DNA of 64,000 nt from Lepus europaeus (taxonomy: Eukaryota > Chordata > Mammalia > Lagomorpha > Leporidae), in assembly GCF_033115175.1 (NCBI RefSeq), contig NC_084827.1, forward strand, positions 180,938,388 to 181,002,387. Direction: 5' to 3'. Positions 35,801-47,692 of this stretch are shown one piece after another. Under the pieces are notes generated by a model. The model did not search any database and was not told the DNA's origin. It worked only from the letters and a program-made list of their open reading frames with translations. A program made the position numbers and the translations under genes. Numbering within the stretch: position 1 is the first letter of the stretch; each line of letters opens with the position of its first letter.

Positions 35801-38800
35801 ACAGCGGCAGCTTTGAAGTTAGGGCTGAGTCTTCCCGACCCGCGCCTGGAGCCGGAGCCTGGAGCCTCTGCTGCTGCGTCCCCTGTGGTTTCGCTTTGAG
35901 CTCGAGCACAGGGCTGGGGCAGCTGCAGGGTCACACTCCAGCAAGGGACAACGGCCGACCATGAGTCCTTGATGTGGGCCTCACAAGGCCGCGGACCAGC
36001 AGGAATCAAAGGGAGGGGAACATTCCCTTCTCCCCCTCTCGCCCGCCCCCGAGTTCACAGAACTGCTTCCCGTTTGTTGGTCTGAGTTTTTAGTTTTTGT
36101 AAAATCTCCTGTATACGATCTCTAACAAGCTAACCCAGTACGCCATAGATTCCTAGCTCCTTTCCTTACGTCGGGATCAAGCAAAGAATGTTCTGGTTTG
36201 CTACGAGTCTTCCCCTCGGGAAGGCTGGAGAAGTTTGAAAACCGGGGGGCGTTTCCAACAGAGACCATCCCCCGACTCGTCTCCGAGGGCAGACTATTTT
36301 AGAGATTCTCCAGCTCTGGAAGTGGGCCACCTCGGAGACACCCACGTGAAGAGTAGCTCCATGGCTCCCGAACTGGCGTGGCTATAGGACTATAGGACTA
36401 TAGGACTGGCGTGGCTATAGAACTATAGGACCGACGTGGCTATAGAACTATAGGACCGACGTGGCTATAGAACTATAGAGCTATAGGACCGACATGGCTA
36501 TAGAACTATAGGACCGACGTGGCTATAGAACTATAGAACTGACGTGGCTATAGAGCTATAGGACTATAGGACCGACATGGCTATAGAACTATAGGACTAT
36601 AGGACCGACATGGCTATAGAACTAAAGGGCTATAGGACCGACGTGGCTATAGAACTATAGAACTGACGTGGCTATAGAGCTATAGGACCGACATGGCTAT
36701 AGAACTATAGAGCTATAGGACCGACATGGCTATAGAACTATAGAACCGACGTGGCTATAGAACTATAGAACTGACGTGGCTATAGAGCTATAGGACTATA
36801 GGACCGACATGGCTATAGAACTATAGGACTATAGGACCGACATGGCTATAGAACTAAAGGGCTATAGGACCGACGTGGCTATAGAACTATAGAACTGACG
36901 TGGCTATAGAGCTATAGGACCGACGTGGCTATAGAACTATAGGACCGACGTGGCTATAGAGCTATAGGACTGACGTGGCTATAGAACTAAAGGGCTATAG
37001 GACCGACGTGGCTATAGAGCTATAGGACCGACATGGCTATAGAACTAAAGGGCTATAGGACCGACGTGGCTATAGAACTATAGGACCGACGTGGCTATAG
37101 AACTATAGAACTGACGTGGCCATCTTCTCTGCGGTGGCTCCTGACGCCATGCCATTATGGAATGTGACCTTCTAAAGGGACGCACAGACAGACAGGTGGA
37201 TGGTAAAGGACGGATAATACTCAATGATAGATGATGATAGACATGCTACATGATTGACAATGAGGCAGGTAGGTAGACAGACATACGTAGGGATGAGGAG
37301 TCTTCAGAAAGTTGGTGGGAATGCATATTCTGCATTTCGAGTTTTGCACCTGCATACACTCGTCTTGTAAACCCAGGTTCCCAGAGACATGCAAGGCCGC
37401 CAGGGGCAGGAAGCACGCTCGTGACCTAAGGGACTCGAGAGGCCTCCGCTCCTCCAACAGCCTCAAGGCGGGTCGGAACACGCGGAGACTCTACGCACTC
37501 TAAACACAGGCGAGACAGACACTACAGGGAGGGTCAGATGGAGAAACAGACGTCACCTTTTAACACTTAGCGTGGAAGGAGCAAACAGGAATACGTGTGT
37601 GATGGCTCAAACACAATACGCGGTCGATACTGACAAAGCCTACTAAACGCTGTCGTGTGCCTCAAACTTCCCCAGCCACCATGGCTGCTTGTATGCCCAG
37701 CACGACAGACACACAGCACGGCAGGCAACAAACAGCGTGTCTCATGACCAGCCACAGAGGTAAGAATTGCAGTGGGTGGGGCTTCCCTCCCCGTGGCTGT
37801 GGCCCCTGCAGCAAAGTGAGAGATTGAAAACCCCTTGGCTTTGGGGTCCGTAAAGCCGCATCACCTTAAATTTCCCAGGAACCATAGCTTTACGTATTAG
37901 TACCAACATCTTCTGCTAACCGGCCTGGTGCAGAGCAGATGGGCCTTTGCAATCATCGGCTTCTCACGGACAGACAAGCCACCACACAGTGTGGCATGAG
38001 AAGTTACAGGGCCCTCAGGGACCCAACACCCAGCACGGAACCAGCAGCCGTCAGCTCCCGGACCACATCTAAGAAGTTGCTAACTTGACAGCAGATGAGC
38101 ACATACTCCGGCTCAGATGCACGGGGGGTGCACTTGGGGAACTAGGACCAGCCCCAAAATCAGCTCTGGCCCCTGTGTGAGGCCTCGGGGAAGCCGCTGA
38201 GAGTCTGGGCACAGACAAGGAGGGTCTCTACCCACACCTGGGAAATTGCCAAATAAAACCATGTTCGGCTGGACAGAACTGATCTGGAACTTTCCCCGAG
38301 AACCCGTGTGTGGCCTGAGTAGAACCCAGGCTGATGCCCTGGCACATGACTCTAACAAGTAGGGATGGAAGTCGTCTGGGTGCTGTGGACGGCCCTCCCT
38401 CCCGACAGCTCACCTGTCGCCGTGGGCGCCAGCGGCTCTGTGCTCACCATGAGATTGATGGCCGCGCTGGAGGCTGAGCGTGGGGGCTGCAGAGCTGCAG
38501 GTTGAGGTCTCTCTGGAAAGGAAAGCACAGGCGCTAGCAGGCAGCTGACCGTCCTAGCTCAGGGCGGGCCCCAGGAGCAGAGCTCTGAGCAGCGTCCACA
38601 CATCCAGCTCACTAGGCCGTGTGGGGTCTCTGTTGATAAGCCTGGAGGCAATCCCTGGACACACCCTCTCACCTCCCAGCGTCTCTTCTGCGGCAGAAAC
38701 CTAGGCTGGCTCTTTGGACTCAAATCTCTGTGGGCTTAACCCGGGGTGGCTCGAGCACGGGTCCTGTGCTAGCCCCTCCCCCCTTCACATCCCCGAGGCA

Positions 38801-41800
38801 GTGGGGTCACGACGGTGGGGGGGGGGGCAGAAGAATCTCACAAGGAGCAAGTGAGACAGGATGGGGAGGGGCACGCGGCTGGCCTCAGGGATGCCAAGGA
38901 GCCCGGGGGGACAGCAGAGGGCAGAGCCCGGGCACAGCAGGACCGAGGAGGGAGGAGGTGGGTTCCTCCCTGCAGCTGCCCTGGGCGTCCCACACCCCGG
39001 GGCTGGGTGCATCACGGACTCCACCAGTGCTCCCGGGGAACCAGCAACCACTCAGCGCACACAGAAACAGGGATGGGGGTGGGTGGGCAGGGGAGAGCCC
39101 CCGCCAGGTGACAAGGCCGTCTCGGCCCAGCTGTGGGCCTGAATGGGCCGCAGCTGGGCCAAGTGGGTCTGGTTTCCTCCACAAAGCAGCCAGGACCCCA
39201 AGAGCAGGACCACATTGCACAGGAAACCTGTTCTCCATCAGGCTTTATAAAGCCTGGGAGGAATGGAGTTAGCTTTCAGGATGGGTTGCCTGTTCAGTAC
39301 AGATCCACGGGGACAGCAGGTGCTGAGTCGTCTTGGGTGCACTTACTGGTGCTGAAGGTTCCTTGGTAGGTGGCTCTGACCTGCGTCCGCAGGTAGCAGA
39401 CTACCGACACGTGGTAGGTCTGCCCCGCCAGCAGCCCCCCGACGACACGCTCCGTGGCTGTGAGGTTCTGCTTCAGGACCAGGACCTGGTCTGGGGCCAT
39501 GGTGACGGTGAGATGGTAGAAGTAAGGTCCCGGGGGCTCAGGCCTCTCCCACTGCAGCCTGGCACTGCTCTCCGTGATCTCGGCCACCTGCACCAGCCGG
39601 GACGGCTTCACTGGAAGACACGGCACGGCAGGGTGTGGAGGGAAGAGTGAGAGGCATGGGACTGGGACAACACACGCACGCACGCACACACGGGGGACGT
39701 CTGACACGGCTGCGGTGACGGGCAGCTCCCGTGCACGCCGCCCTCGGCACCCCCGGACGTGGAATGTGGGATTCATTCCGGAAACCTCTTTATCCCTCAG
39801 CGAGCTGCGTGAGGGCCTGCTGTCCTCCTAGCGGGGATCTGCCGTAACGCAGAGGCTGATGGGAGCCAAAGCGCTGGGTCCAGAACAGGCCCCGCGTGGA
39901 AAACACAGGGCTCTTCACCAAGGTCACGGGGCCTGTGCGAGGCTTTCCAAGCAGCTCCAGAAACCAGGCGTGGGAACGTGGCATGGCTGCTGCATGCCGG
40001 CCGCAGGCGTCTGCCGTCTTCCCCTCGCACCCCCAGACGGCGTCTGAACCCTGCTTCTCCTGAGGCCCGCGCCCCTTTAGCCTCAGACACCTGGATTCTC
40101 GTGCAAGATGGACTGTGCCCCCCTGAGGCCCCGGAGAGAATGGGGGGCTCCCGCCCCTCCCCAAGGCGAGACGGCGGGCATGGGGTGGGCAGCCGTGGCA
40201 GCGGACCACTTCAGCTGCGCTCCGGGTGGAACTCAGCAGCCTCCCTGGTGTCCTAAGAGAGATGACTTCCTGGTACAGAACAGGGCAACATTTGACTCTC
40301 CCGTGCTCTGGCCAGATACCCCGCCCAGATGGACAGGTCCCAGACCAACGACTCTCATTTCCATTGCCGCCTGGACAGGCTTCTCGGGCCCCGCCTGGAA
40401 CAAGCAGCCCTAACCGGGGATTCCTTACCCAGAGGCTTGGCAGCGGCTGGTTTGGCAGCTTGTGGCTTGGGGGCCTCGGGCTTGCTGGCCACTGGTCTTG
40501 CAGCAGCGGCAGGGGGTCTTCCGGCTGCTGGCTTTGCTGCTGCTGGCTTCACAGCCACTGCAGGTCTCACCGTGGCTGTCTTCGCGGCCACAGGGCTGGC
40601 AGCCACAGGTTTCACGGCCACAGAGTTAGCAGCCACGGGCTTCGCAGCCACCGGGTTGGCAGCCATGGGTTTCGCGGCCACGGGGTTGGCGGCCATGGGC
40701 TTTGCAGCTACCGGGTTGGCAGCCACGGGTTTTGTGGACACAGGGTTGGCGGCCACGGGCTTGGCGGCCACGGGCTTTGCCACCACAGGCTTCGCGGCAG
40801 CTGGCTTTGCAGCTGGCAAGTTTACAATGGTTACTGGTTTCGTTGTGGTGGTCACCGGTGTTGTTGTGGTCACTGGTTTAGATGTCGGACTTGAAGTAAC
40901 ATTATTTGGAACATTTCTGTTAAAACAGATTAAATATTAGCTCTACTGATACTTTCATGGACTCTAACAAAACATATCCCATGAAGCATGTGAAATCTGC
41001 TGTTTTAGCAAAACTATGCAGCAGGTTTTATTTTTTTGGGATTATGTATAATGCCTCAAAGACTAAATTCCTGGGGCTGGTACTGTGGCATAGTGGGCTA
41101 AGCCTCCACCTGCGGTGCCGGCATCCCTATGGGCACCGGTTCTAGTCCTGGCTGCTCCTTTTCTGATCCAGCTCTCTGCTGTGGCCTGGGAAAGCAGCAG
41201 AAGATGGCCCACATGCTTGGGCCCTTGCACCCTCGTAGGAGACCTGTAAGAAGTGCCTGGCTCCTGGCTTCAGATCAGCTCAGCTCCAGCTGTTGCAGCC
41301 ATTTGGGGAGTGAACCAGTGGATGGAGACTTCTCTCTCTGCCTCTGCCTCTCTGCAACTCTGCCTTTCAAATCTTTCAAATAAATAAATAAATCTTTTTA
41401 AAAAGATTAAATTCCTATTTTTTTAGAATGTGTGCCACTAAAAAGATACTGAACAGCTTATAAAAGTAGAATCATTAAAGATTGTACTATTATTATTGTA
41501 CTATTATCTATTGTACTATAAATACATCTGATAGCTTTAATTTCTAAAATTAAGTCAGAGAAAAACTGAGAGAATGACAAATTATAATATTTAATGTTCT
41601 AATTTTATAAATTAACTAATTGAAACGTATACACCAAAAATTAAAATCAGTGAACGGCTGCTTTCACTCTAAGGAAAATATCCACTCAACAGAAAGCCAT
41701 GTCGAGCTGGACAATTCCCAGGTTCCCAGACAACTGCAAAGTTACCAGAGAGCGTACGGTTGGGAGTGTGTATGGTTTGCTGGCATGCATCTCCGTCCCT

Positions 41801-44800
41801 GTGTGTGTGGGTCTGTTATCCGTTCTGGAGCTATTTTAAGCCCTAAAAAGAACAGCCATGTGCTGAGCAGACGCACACTCTGCCACCTCCTTGCTCTTGG
41901 TCAAAGTCCTCCATTCTCTAGTGGTATCTTGCTACACGTCCCACGCAGTCTATCTTCAAGCCGATGTCATAGAATTTGAACTGTTAAGTTACTTTGCTCA
42001 TTCTGTTTTCCCCAAGATAAGAGAGATGAGCCAGTTGTAGGGAATGTTCCGGGGAAGTAATATGGAAACTAACAGCTGGGAACCCAGAACTGAGGCTACA
42101 CCAAGCAGAACCAGCTCCCCAGCACCCAGACGAAGGTCACAGCTGCCCGGGCAGAGAGGGTCAGCTTACTCTACTGGGATCTGGAGCCACTCCTCCAGAG
42201 GAGGCTGGGGGTCACGGAGAGACGGGTTTGCAGTAGAAGAGGCGCACTCTCTCTCCCCACCCCGGAGCTAAGCCAGGCATTCATATCCCAAGGATTTGAA
42301 TCCTTGTCTTATCCAGTACAAAGGTCAGAACCCTTGCCTCTCTCTGTAGCATTCTCTGAGGGGCACAGATTGCTGACCCTGGGGCTCACTGGCTGCAGTC
42401 CTGCCCCCGCCTGGGCCTGTGCCCACCGCCCTCCTCTGGCCCTAGAGTTGGAGCAGGGCACACAGCTCCGAGCATCCTGGCACAGCTCCCTGTAGATGCC
42501 CAGGGCTGAGCAGGTGGCAGGACCTCCCATCAAGTCTGCCCGCCCACGCTTCACTGCGCCTGGCAGAAGTAACAGTGTAGCAACTCTAGCTCAGCTCTGC
42601 ACAGGCCTGCGCACTTCCGCCTCTGTCACCGCCCTGCCCGATCAGGTTCTGCTCACCCGCTGGAGCCTGAGGGACCAGTGGAGCAGAGGTGACTGCCCTG
42701 GGGAGGAGCCTAGCCAGAACTGCTAACCCAGAGAACCACAAGGAAGTAAAGTGCTCTGGGTTGTAGCCACTGGGATCTCGGGTAATTTGCTACGCAGCGG
42801 AAGCCAGCTGGTGGGACGGAAGCTTTAGCTGAGTGTCCGCTCGGAACATTCCGGAGGTCACACACTCTGGACTTCAGGGTGCTCGTCCACGAAGCCGGGA
42901 GCGGCTGGAGGAACACGGCCTTCCTCCGTACTACAACTTTCGTCACCCTCGCGAAAACCACTTACACTTGTCTGTGACCAAACTTCATGGAATTCTTGGC
43001 CGGTTGGTCCCCTTGGAACCAGTCACACTGTTTCTTGATGTCAGGGGGCAGGTAAAACGCATTGTCACCTAGGAGAGAACAGAGAGAAGCCGTCTGAACT
43101 ACCCGCGAGGCACCTGGAAGAGAATCCCGTGCGAATTAAATGGATCGCGTGGCATTTAACCTGTAAATATTTGAATTAAGTAATTCCCCCAGACAAGCTA
43201 AGCCCAGGGACTTTACACATCAGGCACGGCAGTACTTGATCCATAAAAACCTTAAGAAAACACGTCCTATTTGGCCAGACTCGGGTGATTAGGTTAGGGA
43301 TAATATTTACTCGATGTGAGACAAAAGACGGGAATGAAAGGGCAACGAAGTGGAAAGAGTCTAACGAGTTCCAAGTTCTCGAACGTCCAATTATAATCCA
43401 ATTACTTCTAGTGTTTTCTTGATGCTTTGTTGCACAAGGCTTTCTGTTTCCAGAGCAATGGCCCCTGGTAAAACTGGCTTTCTTGGCTTCACATCTTTTC
43501 CCTGCGTCTTGCGGGGACAGACCTCCCGAAACACAGCGATGTCACTGACCTTAATTTCCCCTTGAGTAAGGAACTTAGAGGGCACACGGGTCTGTACCTG
43601 TGGCGTCCTCACTGGTTCAGTGCCTGCCTGTGCGGACGTCGGCTGTGCAACCTACACTCTCCGGGGAATGCAATGGTGATTGACAGACCGTGGGGCATCA
43701 GGCCCTTGGGGACCGCACACCTGTAAACGTGCAGCCGCAGGCCGTGTCATAGACGCTGTGAACGTGTGTCTGGATTTACCGTGAGCAGACCACGTTCCCA
43801 GCGAGCAGGGGCGGTGGGAGAAGAGCTCCGAAGGTGGATTTTCTGCTACGACAGGGGTGGAGAGTGTTCTAGGGAGGGGGAGCCCGGTCAGCAGCTACCC
43901 AGAGGTGTTCAATACGATGCAGTGGGTGGCTAAGCCCACATCAATACAACCCCTTCTAGAAGTTTCCTTCCAAGAGGATACACTCCCCTTATAACACGCC
44001 AGCTTATCACACTGTGCATGACAGGTGTGGAGCTGACCCGTCTGCCCACACGGTTGTAAACTCTTAGTGACGCCAACAGTGCCTGCTCAAATCCCACGGA
44101 ATCAATGCGTGAACAGCAGCAGTGACTGCTGCCATGTGTCCCCCACGGACTCGGCTCCAGAGGCCTTTCTGGCACGTGGCAGGTGTCGGTGGGTATTTGT
44201 CAAATGAACAAACAATTCACATCAGCTCTTTCCCACGACTGCCCCCCACCCCACCCTGCTGTGTGGCCAGCCAAGGGTGCGGCCAGCACAAACCCAGGCC
44301 CAGGCTCCCACTCGGGGTGCAGGACTTACTGCCGACGAACGAGGGCAACAGCCTCCCGAAACGCATCAGGGGCTCCTCATTGAGCTCCGTGGACTTGTCC
44401 ACCAGCTTGAAGAAGACGTCGCTGGGCTCGCTGGCGAAGCTGTACACCTCCTTGACGTTCACCTTCCTGCCGATGCCCAGGACCACGAAGAAGTAGCCCT
44501 TGCACTTGGCCTGCAGGATGGCCCTCTGGGCCTCCACCAGCTGCTGCTTCTGCACCTCGCCCGTCAGCATCAGGACCACGATCTTTAGGTTGCGCGGGTT
44601 GGGGGCACTTTCGAAGACGCGCTCTATGGTGTAGTCAATGGCGCTGCCCAGGGCCCGAGTCCCCTGCAGCTGCTTCATCCTCAGGCTGAGGAAGTCCACC
44701 AGCTTCTCCTTGGAGCCATAGTCAGTCAGGGAGAATTCCACCTTCACGGGGGGCACGCTGGTATTGTCCAGGGACTCGTAGGGTGCGTGCTGCACTACGG

Positions 44801-47639
44801 CCACTCTGGCAAAGTGCTGGGAGGCCTTGGGGTCCGGGCTTATGTCCAGCTGTCTGACCAGGTACCCGATGTACTTCTTCATCTCGTTGAACTGGAACAG
44901 CGTGGTGGTGTCAGAGCTGTCCAGGATGAAAGCCATGTCAATGTCCACATCACTGCCCGCTGCCCGCCTGTCCCTGAAGGCCGGCCTCCAGCTGCCGAAT
45001 CCACAGGATGGGTCGATGTTGCAGATGTCTGCAAAGAAGCAAAGTAGCCATCATTTTGTGACTCCCGCTGCATGAGACCACACATCACACGTCGCTCTGT
45101 CAGGGGCCCGGAAATCAAAGCTGTCACATAAAATGCAAACCCATTCGTGTCTGGCTGCCTCAAGTGTGGCCAGAATCCCGTTTTCATCACCAAAGATGTA
45201 CTGGATGAAATAAATCAATCAGTGAAAATCCTGTGGTATACCACAGTCCTGACACTTCAGAAGAGAGAAGTCAGGAGGAATTATCTTAGCTGTTTTCCAC
45301 TCGTTGAAGACGCGTGACCTGGGAAGAGTCTAGACCCGCGTTTTGATGCTAGAGACCAAGGTCAAAATGTGAGCAGAGCCCACGTTCCCCTGGTCACCTG
45401 TGGAAAGAGCTATCCCCCTGCCAACCAACCAGACGCCGTGCTGTGGGCGGTCCCCTCTGCTCACGGACCCCACGCGCACACAGCGGTAAATGTATGGGTT
45501 TGTGAATGTTGACGTAATTCAAGCTCTTTCTAGCGATCACCATGTTTCACGCAGCCGTCCCTCTGCGGAGACCCGCGTGCCACGGCAGCCGGGCAGGGAC
45601 GTGGCTTACCCAGGCAGACGTGGCAGGTGAGGACATTCTGCAGGAAGCCGGCCAGGTCCCTCCTGGCGGGCAGGACGAGGGCGTGCCCCACCGCCGTGTT
45701 GTTGATCTGCTTGAAAAAAGAGCAAACGATTGGCAGACACCTGCGTGGTGGGAAACTACCGGAGAATAAAGCTGAGGAGTCAGTCAAGGGCACATCCATG
45801 AAACAAGACTCAGCGTCTTCTCACGTGGAGTACGATAGGAAAACACAGGCTGAATTCTAATGAGAGGAGCTCAAGTTCAAACCCCACTTCTTTACTTTGT
45901 GCTGGATCTGAACCAATGTTTTTATTTGTTTATGAGGAAGACAGAGAGAGAGAGAGAACAGACAGAGACCTCCCAATCCACTTGTTCACTCTCCAAATGC
46001 CTGCCGTGGCAAGTGCCCAGCAGGCTGGACCTGGGAGCCGGGAACTCCGCCTGGGTCTCCCATGTGGGTGGCAGGCGCCCAAGTCCTGGAGCCACACCAC
46101 TGCCTCCCAGGGTCTGCCTTAGCAGAGAGCTGGAGTCAGGAGCCAGAGCCAGGGATCGAACCCAAGTCCTCTGATATGGGGCATGGACGCTGAACCCACT
46201 GGGCTGAATGCCCATCCATGAATCAAAATTATGTCACCTCTTTGGGACTGCGAGGTGGAGACAATGGCACTCTCCTAACGGGGCTGTTGGGAGAATTCAA
46301 TGAGGCGATGTACAGAGAGCAGAGAACCAATGGGTTCCTGCAGCAAACAGTGAGGACGGACGCCTTGGCGTTACTGCTAGCAATGACGGCATCCCGGAGC
46401 TGTGAGCTCCAGCCATGCCCGCCCTCTCAGGTCTTGTGAGTGACAGAGCAAGTAAGAAAATCTCTGCTGACTCATGCAAAAAGTCCTGCCCACCATGGTG
46501 CCTGGCGTACAATCGTTAGTCTTCATTTAACTCCTAACTGATTGGAGTGAATGATTGGTGAATGAGTCAATGCTCAATCAACAGCTCGTGGCGCTGGGTC
46601 ACCCGACCCACACGAGAGAAGAGACATAAAGGGCCCCTCACACGTGGGCACTGCCGATGTCCCCGGGGGGAGAGGGGGCACACTGGATTCCCAAGCCCGC
46701 AGCTCAGAGTGAGCACCTGGGGTCCTCTCGTGAGGAGCCAGACCGACCCCAACATCCAGGCCCCCAGGAAGAAAGCAAACAAGCTGTGGCACCCCCAGCA
46801 GGGGCAGCGAGCATCAGCCACAGCCAAACAGAGCACAGAGCCTCAGGGTCACCGTGTGACACGTGAGCAGGGACCTGGAGGGATGAGTGACAGCCACGTG
46901 GATGCCCCCCTAGGGCCAGAGCCATAAGAGAATCCCTGGAAGTTCTCGGTCTCACGGTCCCGTGGGGGACCCGGGATGTGCCTGGGAGAGAGGCGGGGCC
47001 CGCAGCGCCCCGAGCACTGACCTGCAGGGCGTTGATGAGCTGCCGGTCCTCCTGGCTCGTGAGGAACAAGGGGGTGATGCCCGCGTCCGAGAGCTGCAGC
47101 ACAGCCTCCCTGAGCTGGGGGGACGCGCGCGTGGGCCTGTTGCTGAAGAAGATGGCCACCTTCCTCATCAGGAAGCCACTGCGCACGCGCTTAAACGTGT
47201 TTCTGGCCACGAACGACATGGCCGTGTCCAGGCTCTGCTGCTTGCGCGTCAGAGACACCTGGAGGTTGTTGATCTTGTTCAGCAGCGCCGACTTCTTCCT
47301 GGAGTCCGCGAAGCGGATCTCCGTGGTCACCTCATTGTTGTAGCTGAGCACGGCCACGCGGGCACCGCGCGGGCAGTTGCTCTCCGCGATGGTCAGGTTG
47401 CCCACGACACTCAGGAGCACGTCTTTCATGCGGTTGAACACGTCTTGAGTGACACCTTCCGAGGTGTCCAAGGCAAAGGCCAGCTCCGTGGGGAAGACGG
47501 GGCATTCCAGGGGCCCTGGGAAAGCAGCGTGGAGGGAGGGTTCCAAGCAAACACTGCTTATGGGGGCGCGGGGTGGGGGTCCCTCGCTTCCCTCGGAAGA
47601 AAGGCAAATCGTTGAGGTCAACTTACCATAGCAGCAGGC

Positions 47640-47692
<53 letters not shown>

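Larger units (their letters stand above)
29411..38413 (-). other. 9-kb COL6A3 intron before the Kunitz exon
   Basis: It holds five or six SINEs, CA and TC microsatellites, and the CTATAG minisatellite. Between these are unique stretches (30250-32600, 32833-33211, 33716-34799, 35281-36370, 37121-38413) with no recognised exon. A decayed GATA-like run is at 37200-37290. Confidence 0.8.

Noticed and set aside
40226..40894. 222-aa and 203-aa plus-strand open frames rich in Gly/His or Ala/Thr
   Set aside because: They are antisense to the repetitive C3 exon, whose codon pattern keeps both strands open.
43069..43660. Alternative COL6A3 cassette exon
   Set aside because: The nearest acceptor-like GTAG gives a frame with an early stop after the C2 exon, the polypyrimidine tract is weak, and no good donor follows.
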